Source: Bacteroidales bacterium (GTDB lineage: Bacteria > Bacteroidota > Bacteroidia > Bacteroidales > JAIOZK01). Taken from it: DNA of 42,227 nt. Positions within the stretch are counted from its first letter, which is position 1; each line of letters opens with the position of its first letter. The notes beneath the pieces were generated by a model. That model did no database searches, was not told the origin of the DNA, and saw only the letters and a program-made list of their open reading frames with translations. The position numbers and the translations under genes are program-made. Where the stretch lies: contig JAIPBS010000035.1 in the NCBI GenBank assembly GCA_021738625.1, positions 1-42,227 of the forward strand. The letters are read 5' to 3'. This document shows positions 1 through 7,044 of the stretch, piece by piece.

Positions 1-43
1 ATCGTTCTTCAATTAATTTGTTAGCTTTTATTACTTTACTCAT
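1..43 (-). CDS. Start of antitoxin gene (partial, runs off the left edge)
   Basis: An ATG at 43-41 opens a reading frame (MSKVIKANKLIEE...) that stays open to the window edge. It overlaps the last codons of the upstream toxin gene, which stops at 36-38. This overlap and the toxin-then-antitoxin order are typical of HigBA-type modules, so it is inferred to be a DNA-binding (XRE/HigA-like) antitoxin. Only about 14 codons are visible, so no domain can be confirmed. Confidence 0.5.
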   Translation of the reverse strand, partial: MSKVIKANKLIEER

Positions 44-383
44 CTTTTTTTCTTTTTAGATATTCTTTAAGTATGTTCTCAGATTTTACAATAGCCTTTT
101 TGTAATCTTTAATTCCCTTTTTCTGAAAGCCATAAAGGCAGATCGCTTTGGTACTTTCATTAAAATTTAAGTGATCAATTGCAAATATGATAATTCGATA
201 CTCATTTCCTGATTTGATTCTTAATTCATAAAACTGTGTTGACTTGAGTTTTTTAACAAAGTTTGTACTTATTACTTTTATTCCACTGATAACTTCAATT
301 AATTGAAAGAATTTTAATGAAACGCGTTCACTTTGTTTATCAATAAAATCTAAACAATCTTCTGTTATTTCGATTTCTCTCAT
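36..383 (-). CDS. RelE/ParE-superfamily toxin (HigB / phage Gp49-like)
   Basis: A 115-residue basic protein whose pattern fits the Gp49-like/HigB branch of the RelE superfamily: a 'KKLKSTQFYELRIKSGNEYR' segment near residues 55-75, then a 'YGFQKKGIKDYKKAI' segment before a C-terminal helix. Members are ribosome-dependent mRNA interferases neutralised by a co-encoded antitoxin. An ATG 36 bases further upstream is in frame, but it would lie inside the promoter and operator at 389-419. The ATG at 383-381 (MREIEITED) is therefore chosen. The gene overlaps the start of the putative antitoxin at the left edge. The locus is AT-rich compared with the core genes further right, as is usual for mobile toxin-antitoxin modules. 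Family call is good; the exact subfamily is uncertain. Confidence 0.8.
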   Translation of the reverse strand: MREIEITEDCLDFIDKQSERVSLKFFQLIEVISGIKVISTNFVKKLKSTQFYELRIKSGNEYRIIIFAIDHLNFNESTKAICLYGFQKKGIKDYKKAIVKSENILKEYLKRKKDE

Positions 384-388
384 TGATG

Positions 389-419
389 CAAATGTAACGA
401 ATATGTTACAATAATACAA
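389..419 (-). promoter_or_regulatory. Promoter with overlapping operator for the toxin-antitoxin operon
   Basis: On the minus strand TTG (419-417), 20 bases, then TACATTTG (396-389) match the Bacteroidota -33/-7 consensus TTG-N19-21-TAnnTTTG. A perfect inverted repeat TGTAAC-N6-GTTACA (393-410) sits between and across these boxes, as expected for an autoregulatory antitoxin operator. The -7 box ends only 5 bases before the chosen ATG, so the message would have almost no leader. Confidence 0.65.
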
Positions 420-520
420 GTTGTTTTTTGGAAATTTTTTAGCGGTTTAATTTAGCATGAAGCACAACTGTCTGTGTAAAAACAATTGATTATATTTCGC
501 ACATATCGATTCAGAAAAGC

Positions 521-858
521 TGTGCTTTACATGCCGGATCGGGTTGTATTGTGCACCATTTCAAAATATCTCATCAATGTTTGGTTTTGATTCACCTTCA
601 AAAGTAAAAAAATCCTGTACAAAAGATCACATTCGGGAAAAATAAATCGTAATACCCATACTTCTTCCCTCACAGCTTCCTGAGGTGTTTGCGCATGTCT
701 TCCTCCCTTGGGTTTTTGCCGGGTTGGTAGAAGGTGCTGCCGCTTAAGGCGTCCGGGAGGAATTCCTGTTCGGCAAAGTTGCCCTCGTAGGAATGGGCGT
801 ATTTGTAGTTTTGGCCGTAAGCGATGTCTTTCATCAGTTTGCCGGGGGCATTGCGGAT
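521..858. repeat. Long direct repeat, copy 1 (left flank of the DsrE-DUF190-CrcB cassette)
   Basis: This ~338-bp segment recurs at 2631-2971 in the same orientation. From about 600 to 858 the copies are close to identical by eye, differing by scattered substitutions. From 521 to 600 they are more diverged. Most of the repeat is the 3' part of rarA (see 598-1178). The stretch 420-520 just left of it shows no gene or recognisable structure. Confidence 0.85.
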
Positions 859-1178
859 GTGCAGGGTAAATCGCCGGTCTTTTTCACCGCGGCCTGTGCC
901 TTCCCGATGACTTCGCAGGAAGCATTGCTTTTGGGCGAGGAAGCCAGGTAAACGGCTGTCTGGGGGAGGATAATGCGCCCTTCCGGCCAGCCGATCTTGT
1001 TGATGGCATCGAAGCAGGTGTTGGCCAGCAGCAGCGCATTGGGGTTGGCATTGCCGGTGTCTTCCGGGGCCGGGATCAACATGCGGCGGACAATGAATTG
1101 GGGGTCCTCACCCGATTCCACCATGCGGGCCAGCCAGTAAACAACCGCCATGGGATCGCTGAAAGCCTGGTCCATTTT
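598..1178 (-). pseudogene. rarA: rarA (MgsA) 3' remnant, copy 1, frameshifted
   Basis: The minus strand from about 1175 to 880 encodes 'AVVYWLARMVESGEDP' and 'NANPNALLLANTCFDAINK', and ends in '...SSPKSNA...'. This is the middle-to-late part of the AAA+ replication-associated recombination factor RarA/MgsA. Near 860-880 the frame shifts: the family's 'GDLP..LHIRNAP' is broken and the first frame stops at 834. The rest (IRNAPGKLMKDIAYGQNYKYAH ..., LRKLWGKKYGY) continues in another frame to a stop at 598-600. The ATPase half is absent, so this is a dead 3' fragment. At its upstream end it joins abruptly to a methyltransferase start (1174-1233). Confidence 0.85.
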
Positions 1179-1233
1179 CTTTAAACAAATTTTCATATTC
1201 GTCAGTGAATATGTCAAATGGATTGTCTTTCAT
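1174..1233 (-). pseudogene. 5' fragment of a SAM-dependent methyltransferase gene
   Basis: Two bases after the DsrE-like gene stops, an ATG (1233-1231) begins MKDNPFDIFTDEYENLFK, which resembles the N-terminus of small class I SAM-dependent methyltransferases (family recalled from memory, not searched). After about 20 codons the sequence passes into rarA coding sequence in a different frame, so the methyltransferase body is missing. It was probably once the next gene of the DsrE operon and was cut by the rearrangement that brought in the rarA fragment. Confidence 0.5.
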
Positions 1234-1235
1234 TT

Positions 1236-1595
1236 TTAGAAGGTTAAAACTTTGTCGCACTCTACAGTCCATTGAGCAAATTCTTTCATGTTGCTTAAAT
1301 TCACTCCTTCAATAAAAGGAATTTTGTCAATTCCACGTGCTTCAGAGCATCCGCCACAACTTTTAACTTCTGCACCATTTCTAATCACCACTTTTAACAT
1401 TCTTTCAATGTTGTAATAACCATTAGGTGTTTTTTGGTTTGGCAAACCGCAAAAAACAGCGTCTGCCAGCAGGAAAATTTTTATTTCCACTTTTTCAGCG
1501 TGTTCTTTTTGAAGTGTCATAGCCATTCTTAAAGCGTTGTATGCTTTTTCAGTCCCATAGGGTGCGTCATTGATAATGATCAAAATTTTCTGCAT
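1236..1595 (-). CDS. DsrE/DsrF-like (YchN-type) small sulfur-relay family protein
   Basis: A 119-residue soluble protein opening MQKILIIINDAPYGTEKAYN, the usual first strand and loop of the DsrE fold. A 'FLLADAVFCGL' strand with a family-type cysteine follows (~49), then 'SCGGCSEARGI' around residue 80 with two more cysteines. DsrE-family proteins form small oligomers. Some carry persulfide sulfur on a conserved cysteine; many have unknown roles. An AAGGAG-type ribosome binding site (ATAAGGAGAATAAAAATG on the minus strand) supports the start. It lies in a cassette with DUF190 and CrcB, and the remnant methyltransferase follows directly. Family call is confident; substrate unknown. Confidence 0.85.
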   Translation of the reverse strand: MQKILIIINDAPYGTEKAYNALRMAMTLQKEHAEKVEIKIFLLADAVFCGLPNQKTPNGYYNIERMLKVVIRNGAEVKSCGGCSEARGIDKIPFIEGVNLSNMKEFAQWTVECDKVLTF

Positions 1596-1796
1596 TTTTA
1601 TTCTCCTTATTTGGTTAATAATATTTGTTTCGTTGTCTCTTTATAATTGCTGGTAAGGTGTTGCCGATATAGGTATGCATGGTTTTCAGCGTTCGTTCGT
1701 GTTCACCATAAAAAAAGCTAAAACGGAGACGGGTCGCGGAATGCAACCACTATCCCGTCGCTTAGCAATATTGGCTGCTGGCGTTCTATTTCCAGG
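1596..1796. other. Non-coding spacer with inverted repeat between the DUF190 and DsrE genes
   Basis: 200 bases separate two genes of an otherwise tight cassette. It contains the inverted repeat GACGGG (1728-1733) / CCCGTC (1754-1759), and two GC-richer blocks (about 1648-1700 and 1725-1790) unlike the AT-rich genes around them. It could be a recombination site of a gene-cassette type or a relic of an insertion. A 100-residue open frame on the plus strand (1675-1977) crosses it into the DUF190 gene and is judged spurious. Confidence 0.4.
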
Positions 1797-2147
1797 TCAT
1801 TTGCTTGCATTGTATCGGACAACTTCTACTTTTTCTATGGTAATAAGTACTCCCGATTTTGTGTGTTCAAACATATGCTCAACTGACTTGATGAAGTTTT
1901 TGACTTTTTCTTCAGTATCCACAATTTCTATTACCAATGGCAAGTCAGATGAAATTTCAAACAATTTTGTTGTATGAATTTTTCTCGAGTTAGCACCAAA
2001 ACCCATTATACCCCTGGTAACTGTTGCTCCGGAAAGTCCCTGTTTGCGTGCTTCAAAAACAATTGTTTCGTAAAGCGGATGTTGCTCATGCTTATCGTTT
2101 TCACCGATAAAGATGCGAAGCAGTTTTGCGTTTGAATTATTTTCCAT
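1797..2147 (-). CDS. DUF190 family protein (PII-like fold)
   Basis: 116 residues with the DUF190 pattern: 'LLRIFIGENDKHEQHPLYETI' near the N-terminus, 'GLSGATVTRGIMGFGANS' around residues 38-55, then 'LPLVIEIVDTEEKVKNFI'. The family has a ferredoxin-like fold related to PII signalling proteins; its biochemical role is not established. It starts 3 bases after the crcB stop, so the two are translated together. Pairing of DUF190 with crcB is common in bacteria, which suggests a link to fluoride or ion homeostasis, but this is inference. Confidence 0.9.
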   Translation of the reverse strand: MENNSNAKLLRIFIGENDKHEQHPLYETIVFEARKQGLSGATVTRGIMGFGANSRKIHTTKLFEISSDLPLVIEIVDTEEKVKNFIKSVEHMFEHTKSGVLITIEKVEVVRYNASK

Positions 2148-2150
2148 TGG

Positions 2151-2522
2151 TTAATACAATTTAATGATTGAAATACCGATAAAAGCCACAAAAAGTCCAA
2201 GGATAACACTTAGCATAATGTAAGCAACCGCACTCCAAAATTGCCCGTCTCGAAGCATCCCAATTGTTTCAATTGAAAAGGCGGAAAATGTTGTAAAGCC
2301 ACCAAGAAGTCCGGTTGCAAGAAAAAGTCGCCATTCTTGCGTTAAGTTACCTTTGTCTGCCAGTCCGAAAACAATTCCGATAATAAAACAGCCAATAATA
2401 TTAACTGTTAGTGTACCTATAGGAAAATTCGTTAAATATCTTGTCTGTGCAAATTCAGCGATTAAGTAGCGTAACACTCCCCCAATAAAACTACCTGTTC
2501 CGATTGCCATTAATATTTTCAT
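2151..2522 (-). CDS. crcB: CrcB/Fluc fluoride ion channel
   Basis: 123 residues, all within four hydrophobic helices, the normal length for a Fluc subunit. Family motifs are present: 'GGVLRYLIAEF' in helix 1, 'FPIGTLTVNIIGCFIIG' with the pore asparagine in helix 2, and 'GLLGGFTTFSAFSIE' with the TTFS segment and phenylalanines lining the fluoride path in helix 3. Fluc works as a dual-topology dimer in the inner membrane to expel fluoride. It is first in a cassette with DUF190 and DsrE genes. I looked upstream (2523-2640) for a fluoride riboswitch and did not find its conserved core. Confidence 0.95.
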   Translation of the reverse strand: MKILMAIGTGSFIGGVLRYLIAEFAQTRYLTNFPIGTLTVNIIGCFIIGIVFGLADKGNLTQEWRLFLATGLLGGFTTFSAFSIETIGMLRDGQFWSAVAYIMLSVILGLFVAFIGISIIKLY

Positions 2523-2630
2523 TACTTTTTTGTCTGATAATTAGTTGTCTCTGATGTTCTGTTTTCTTTTGCTTGCAGCCAGCGATTTTGTAAAAACACT
2601 GCTTTTATTTCTTAATAACGTTGCAAAAAA

Positions 2631-2971
2631 GTGTGCTTTCCATACCATATTAACTTGTATTGTACACCTCTTATTTCAAATATCTCATCGATGTTTGGTT
2701 TTGAGCTCCTTCAAAAGTAAAAAAATCCTGTACAAAAGATCACATTCGGGAAAAATAAATCGTAATACCCATACTTCTTCCCCCAAAGCTTCCTCAGGTG
2801 TTTGCGCATGTCTTCCTCCCCGGGGTTTTTGCCGGGCTGGTAGAAGATGCTGCCGCTTAAGGCATCCGGGAGGAATTCCTGTCCGGCAAAGTTGCCGTCG
2901 TGGGAATGGGCGTATTTGTAGTTTTGGCCATAACCGATGTCCTTCATCAGTTGGGTGGGGGCATTGCGGAT
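2631..2971. repeat. Long direct repeat, copy 2 (right flank of the cassette)
   Basis: Second copy of the segment at 521-858, same orientation. The match ends abruptly at 2971 with 'gcattgcggat'; after it copy 1 continues into rarA while copy 2 goes into the end of an unrelated FISUMP gene region. The two copies enclose about 1.77 kb with the three cassette genes. Confidence 0.85.
2711..2971 (-). pseudogene. rarA: rarA (MgsA) 3' remnant, copy 2
   Basis: The minus strand encodes 'IRNAPTQLMKDIGYGQ', 'NYKYAHSHDGNFAGQEFLP' and 'MRKHLRKLWGKKYGY', the last ~85 residues of RarA, in one open frame to a stop at 2711-2713. Upstream of residue IRNAP the frame continues into unrelated sequence (2972-3004), so the remaining ~80% of the gene is missing. 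It is shorter than copy 1 at the 5' side but lacks copy 1's frameshift, so it was not made by simple recent copying of copy 1 in its present state. Confidence 0.8.
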
Positions 2972-3013
2972 TATCTTAAGCCCAACCCCCGGAAACCTTT
3001 GCAACCAAACAAA

Positions 3014-3628
3014 TTAATTCTTCAGGCAACGGACAGAAAAGCCAAACTCCTTATTTTCGGGGTTTCTGAGTACACCGCCGTAATTGAAGAACATACTCCG
3101 GGAGAAGGCGGTATTGGTATTGTTTTCGGTAGCAGTCCACCAATAGCCATAGGAATCAATGTAGTTGAACTGGCCATCGAGGTCGCGTCTGCCACCTGGA
3201 AGGGCTGTAAAACCGTATTCATTCGTTGCTCCGGTGTTTGGCTCATGCCATAAACCCGTTCCGGCTTCGATGGTGCCGCCTGCTTTTAGTTTGCCGCCGG
3301 CATCGTTTGTGCCACCAGTATAATCGGTCAATTCTGTCCACTCATCATCGCTTGGCAAATGCCAACCTGCCGGGCAAACATTTTTTGCTGTTTCCCAGTC
3401 GTAAAGATACCCAAAGGTTTCAACATTGCCAGCTTTGTTGTCATATGCCCAACAACCTCCGCTGCTTTTATAGGCAAGATTTTCCGCCATCCATGTCTGC
3501 GTACCAATTTTTACTGTTTTATAGGTTTTATCATCTCTGATATCAGTAAAAGTTCCGTTTTGTTGTGCTGTTGAAACCATTGCAATAAATACAATTGCAA
3601 CTGTCATTAATAAAGATCTTTTTTTCAT
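3014..3628 (-). CDS. Secreted FISUMP-domain protein
   Basis: 204 residues. A signal peptide (MKKRSLLMTVAIVFIAMVSTAQQ) is followed by one FISUMP domain, named after the Fibrobacter succinogenes major paralogous domain. Hallmarks: 'YKTVKIGTQTWMAENL', 'CWAYDN', 'YGYLYDWETAKNVCPAGWHL', 'PSDDEWTELTDYTGG', 'GFTALPGGRRD', 'YWWTATE' and the C-terminal 'SVRCLKN'. The fold is related to formylglycine-generating-enzyme/lectin-like domains. Proteins of this type are secreted or surface-exposed in Bacteroidota, function unknown. Unlike the FISUMP protein at 7045-8067 it has no lipobox and no PKD domain. Its 3' end lies only ~40 bases from the rarA repeat, so the rearrangement stopped just short of the gene. 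Confidence 0.9.
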   Translation of the reverse strand: MKKRSLLMTVAIVFIAMVSTAQQNGTFTDIRDDKTYKTVKIGTQTWMAENLAYKSSGGCWAYDNKAGNVETFGYLYDWETAKNVCPAGWHLPSDDEWTELTDYTGGTNDAGGKLKAGGTIEAGTGLWHEPNTGATNEYGFTALPGGRRDLDGQFNYIDSYGYWWTATENNTNTAFSRSMFFNYGGVLRNPENKEFGFSVRCLKN

Positions 3629-3735
3629 AGCTGTCAGTTTTAAGGTTAGTCAATATTTGTTCGTTGTCTTGCTTTGAGCGTTTACTGTTGTTTTTCACTG
3701 GCAATTAAGCATCTGATTTTATACTGAATCTTATT

Positions 3736-3754
3736 AAAAATGCAAAGCATTTTT
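3736..3754. other. Hairpin AAAAATGC-aaa-GCATTTTT
   Basis: An 8-bp perfect stem with a 3-base loop and A/T runs on both sides, ~110 bases upstream of the FISUMP gene start. The form fits a bidirectional intrinsic terminator, but no gene ends close to it. Confidence 0.45.
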
Positions 3755-3768
3755 CTTTTAGATTCAAT

Positions 3769-3822
3769 TATACCGATAGGAGCGGAAGCTCAATCATTGC
3801 TAACCTGTTTCGGATCGGTATA
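3769..3822. other. 54-bp hairpin in the FISUMP upstream region
   Basis: TATACCGAT (3769-3777) pairs perfectly with ATCGGTATA (3814-3822) around a 36-base loop. It lies ~140 bases upstream of the FISUMP start at 3628. It may be a cis-regulatory structure or the relic of a small palindromic element. Confidence 0.4.
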
Positions 3823-3865
3823 GTTTTGAGTAAATGTACAATAAATTCCTGCAGAAAAGGAGAAA

Positions 3866-3924
3866 AGCGGCTAAAGCCGCTGACTAACATTATCCTAATT
3901 CAAACCCACGGATAAATCCGTGGG
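3866..3924. repeat. Pair of REP-like palindromes
   Basis: Two hairpins: AGCGGC-TAAA-GCCGCT (3866-3881) and CCCACGGA-TAAA-TCCGTGGG (3905-3924). The first, with its flank (ggagaaaagcggct...), recurs at 38494-38509. Such paired short palindromes in intergenic DNA resemble REP/BIME elements mobilised by Y1 (RAYT) transposases. No such transposase lies in this window. Apart from these hairpins and the CCTGCAA repeat, the 3629-4138 gap shows no gene. Confidence 0.65.
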
Positions 3925-4040
3925 CTGATATGAAAACCTATCAGAGAATCGCAATGTTTCGCAGAGCATATGCGGCAAGCATTCCTTGTTTCTTGTTCCT
4001 TGTTTTGATAATTATCGGGATGTTCCTTATTCATTCAAAA

Positions 4041-4082
4041 CCTGCAACTGTAACTTGCAACCTGCAACCTGCAACCTGCAAC
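4041..4082. repeat. Short tandem repeat (CCTGCAA)n
   Basis: About five to six imperfect 7-base units (cctgcaa, with cttgcaa and ctgtaac variants) in the gap between the FISUMP gene and the large secreted protein gene. No coding role is seen. Confidence 0.75.
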
Positions 4083-4138
4083 AAACTCACAAAAGACCCC
4101 GGTCGCGGGCGGGCTGCAATGCCGCCGGTTAAGCCCGC

Positions 4139-6889
4139 TCACCTCACCAGCGTCACCATGCCTTTCTGGTTGTGGATGAGGGGTTGGTTGTTTTTGTCGA
4201 AGAGGGCATAGTCGATCATCCAGATATAAACGCCTCTGGGGGCCGGTTCGCCGTTTATGGTGCCGTCCCAGCCCTGTGTTACATCATCGCTTTCGAAGAT
4301 CAGCTTGCCCCAGCGGTCGAAGATCTTCATATTGAATTCGGCCACTTCGCTGGCGATGCTGCTCACCTTAAACTCGTCGTTGCCGTGCACGCTACCCGGC
4401 CGGAATGCGTTGGGCACATACAGGTTGACCACCAGCGCTATGATGTCGAGGCTGTTGGATACGGCCGGCTTGGGAAATGCGCAGATCTCTTCGGCCAGCA
4501 ACTGGCAAACCACTGTCATATCGGTATTGATGTTTTCGGTGGTAAAGGTGCTGTCGGAGCCGCTTTGCCACACCTCTCCCGCCACGATCCATTCAAAAAC
4601 GGGCGAATCCCCCGGGTTCTGGGCATGGGCCGTAAACGTCACTTCCTGCCCGGGAAAGATGATGGTGTCGGTGGAGGAGATGTCCAGCTCAACATCATAG
4701 GTCTGGTACACTTCCACATCCACGCTCGACTGGGCTTCGCAGCCGTAAGGGTTGCTGGTTACGTCAACGGTGTAGGTACCGCTTGCCGTGGTTTGTGCAT
4801 CGGGGATTACCGGGTTTTGCTCGTCGCTGCTAAAGCCGTCGGGGCCGGTCCACTGGTAATCGGCATTTTCGATCTCGTCAACTGTTAGCTGGAGCGCTTC
4901 CCCGCTGCAAATGTATTCGGGGCCTGCGGCGTTAACCGTAAAGGGTTCGCCCTGGTTAACGATCTCGTAAGGACCTGCAATGTTTTCGCAGCCGGCCGCG
5001 TCGGTCACGATCAGTGTGTATTCACCGGGCGCCAGGTTATCCAGAAAGCTGGTATCGCCGATCACATTACCGTCGCCGTCTTCCCATACATAGGAAAGCC
5101 CGGAATTGCCGCTTGCCTCTATGCCGTGGATATAGCCGTCGCTTCTGCCGCAGTTGGCCTGCTTGATGTCCAGTTGTGAGAGATCGAATTGCGGGCCTTC
5201 GATGGCAGCCACGGTGAAAGGGCCCGACTCGCTCACGCATCCGTTTTCGTCCCTGGCCAGGAAATAATAATCCCCTGCCGGGATGTCGAACAAATCGAGG
5301 GTGCTTCCTATGGTATCGCCAGCCTGGTTGTACCAGCGGAACTGCAATCCGGGCTGCCCGACCACATCCATGTTTTCGATCAGGCCGTTGCTCATGCCGC
5401 AGTTTTCACCCACCGTAAAAACATCCTCGTCGATAATGGTGGGAGAAGGCTTGTCTGCAATGGAAAATGGCCCTGCAATGGCCTGGCAATCGTTGGCGTC
5501 TCTGACGTAAAGCGTATAACTGCCTCCGGAAACGCCGGTCAAATCAAGGCTGGTTCCAACCACATTATCGTTCTGGTCGCGCCATTCGTAGGTAAAGGGA
5601 GGCGCCATGCCGTCCACAGTGATGCCGGTGATGCTTCCGTTGATATTGCCACAGGTGTTGTCTGTTTTGGACAATCCGCTTTCATCGATGTCGGGTGCGC
5701 CTTCATCGATGATCTGGTATTCGGGGGAAAGCGCCTGGCATCCCTGGTCGTCCGTAACAATCAGTGTGTACAACCCAGCCGGGACGTCGATCAGATCCAC
5801 ATCCGTTCCGACCACATCCCCGGAAGCGTTTTTCCATTCGTAAGTCAAAGGATCGTTTCCCGACACATCAATATCCTGTATATAACCATTGGCTTCGCCG
5901 CAGGAGGAATTTTTCAAATCCATATCCGTATCATCTATTTCCGGGGCGTTCAGGTTGAGTGTAAAGTTGACCGAATCGGGCAGGGCGGTGTTGCCGCATT
6001 GATCCGAAACGCCGGTGAAGGCAAGCAGCCTGAACACATAAGGACCGGAGAGGGTAAAGGCAGGATCGATGGTGGCCACAAAGTTTTTTTCCCAATTGCC
6101 TCCTATCTCACATGATTCGCCGGTAATGTCGGTTATCGGGATCAAATTGCCGTCGGGTCCCACCAGTTCAAAGGCGTTGGGGAGAACAGTACTGCAACTC
6201 ACATCTTCCGAAAAATAAAACGCAAAAGTATTGTCGTTGCAAACGATGCCACCGGAAAGTACGCCCTGCAACTCGGGTCTGGTATTGTCATAGATCTGTG
6301 CGGTGGATTCGCTGAAGTCCAGGGAATATCCGGGCGGGGTTTGCGACCAGTCGCTCACATACAGCACATAGGTTTCCCCCTGGTTAACCGGTATTTCGAT
6401 GTTCCATTTGGAACCGCTTTCTCCCGGTCCGCTGCAGTCGGACAATCCGTCTTCAGCGGCGCCGGTATCTCCCCACCAGTTCGGGTTGCTGTTACTCCCG
6501 ACAGAGTTACAGCTCACCACCATCTGCGGGGCGTTGTTGTAAATATCATCACAATCGTAAGTGGTCAGGTTATAAACTGCCCAGTCGTAATCATCGGTCT
6601 GGTCGACGGGAGATATGGTAAAACGCAACATTCCACTGGTCTGCACCGTGAAACGGTACCAGGTACTGTTTCGTTCCCCCCATAAACAATTGTAAGGGCA
6701 TTGCTGCTGGCCCTGTATCTCATTCGGATAATTTCCTTCCCCATCAGCAGTGTTCGGTTGGAAATAGTAATCCTGGCAAACCGGGATGGCGCCCTCGCAA
6801 TCGCCTGTTGTAGGAGCTTGTGAATAAACGGATTTTGTTGTCAGTATGGTAATGAGTAATAGAAAAACTGGTATAAATTCTCTTTTCAT
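4139..6889 (-). CDS. Large secreted T9SS cargo protein with type-B (gliding-motility-associated) C-terminal domain
   Basis: 916 residues. Signal peptide to about residue 24 (...KSVYSQA). An N-terminal module (~28-200) begins 'CEGAIPVCQDYYFQPN'. An Ig-like segment (~200-315) follows. Four SprB-type repeats of ~80 residues (~316-655) come next, each with '(S/N)xCGxxNGxIxxI', 'YEW...GxxVGTxxDL' and 'PAGxYTLxVTDxxGC'. Then an Ig/PKD-like region (~655-830), and the type-B sorting domain from 'VPNAFRPGSVHGNDEF' through 'KIFDRWGKLIF' to 'RGVYIWMIDYALFD'. The C-terminal domain directs export across the outer membrane by the type IX system. The repeats suggest an adhesin or surface filament role, which is inference. 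A paralogue of the same architecture is at 9977-12715. Confidence 0.93.
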   Translation of the reverse strand: MKREFIPVFLLLITILTTKSVYSQAPTTGDCEGAIPVCQDYYFQPNTADGEGNYPNEIQGQQQCPYNCLWGERNSTWYRFTVQTSGMLRFTISPVDQTDDYDWAVYNLTTYDCDDIYNNAPQMVVSCNSVGSNSNPNWWGDTGAAEDGLSDCSGPGESGSKWNIEIPVNQGETYVLYVSDWSQTPPGYSLDFSESTAQIYDNTRPELQGVLSGGIVCNDNTFAFYFSEDVSCSTVLPNAFELVGPDGNLIPITDITGESCEIGGNWEKNFVATIDPAFTLSGPYVFRLLAFTGVSDQCGNTALPDSVNFTLNLNAPEIDDTDMDLKNSSCGEANGYIQDIDVSGNDPLTYEWKNASGDVVGTDVDLIDVPAGLYTLIVTDDQGCQALSPEYQIIDEGAPDIDESGLSKTDNTCGNINGSITGITVDGMAPPFTYEWRDQNDNVVGTSLDLTGVSGGSYTLYVRDANDCQAIAGPFSIADKPSPTIIDEDVFTVGENCGMSNGLIENMDVVGQPGLQFRWYNQAGDTIGSTLDLFDIPAGDYYFLARDENGCVSESGPFTVAAIEGPQFDLSQLDIKQANCGRSDGYIHGIEASGNSGLSYVWEDGDGNVIGDTSFLDNLAPGEYTLIVTDAAGCENIAGPYEIVNQGEPFTVNAAGPEYICSGEALQLTVDEIENADYQWTGPDGFSSDEQNPVIPDAQTTASGTYTVDVTSNPYGCEAQSSVDVEVYQTYDVELDISSTDTIIFPGQEVTFTAHAQNPGDSPVFEWIVAGEVWQSGSDSTFTTENINTDMTVVCQLLAEEICAFPKPAVSNSLDIIALVVNLYVPNAFRPGSVHGNDEFKVSSIASEVAEFNMKIFDRWGKLIFESDDVTQGWDGTINGEPAPRGVYIWMIDYALFDKNNQPLIHNQKGMVTLVR

Positions 6890-6919
6890 CTGATCTTAAA
6901 TTTGTTTTCTCCTGATTGT

Positions 6920-6927
6920 CAAAATTA
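6920..6927 (-). promoter_or_regulatory. Putative -7 box for the large T9SS cargo gene
   Basis: TAATTTTG on the minus strand, 31 bases before the ATG at 6889, matches TAnnTTTG. No clear -33 TTG is seen at the expected distance. Confidence 0.45.
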
Positions 6928-7005
6928 ATTCATAAAGATATAAATTCCATGTATTCTGAAGGCTTATTTAAATCTTTTCCTGTGGATGCACTGAAATTTA
7001 TTCGC

Positions 7006-7013
7006 TACTTTTG
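7006..7013 (+). promoter_or_regulatory. Putative -7 box for the PKD-FISUMP lipoprotein gene
   Basis: TACTTTTG matches TAnnTTTG and lies 31 bases before the ATG at 7045. Because it falls inside a possible N-terminal extension of the open frame, it supports the downstream start. Confidence 0.55.
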
Positions 7014-7044
7014 CACTTGTTTTTACAAAACAAAAATAAAATAC

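Noticed and set aside
1675..1977. 100-codon plus-strand open frame across the spacer
   Set aside because: Half of it is antisense to the DUF190 gene and the rest is non-coding spacer; no domain.
2523..2640. Possible fluoride riboswitch before crcB
   Set aside because: The conserved core of the crcB motif could not be found on the minus strand.
3930..4211. 93-codon open frame beside the REP-like pair
   Set aside because: Runs through the CCTGCAA tandem repeat and into the antisense of the cargo gene; not a plausible protein.
4172..4888. 238-codon open frame on the plus strand
   Set aside because: Lies opposite the C-terminal part of the T9SS cargo gene, whose domains are unmistakable; its product matches no family and its composition is that of an antisense shadow.
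5189..6115. 308-codon open frame on the plus strand
   Set aside because: Antisense to the SprB-type repeats of the T9SS cargo gene; long only because of the codon bias there.
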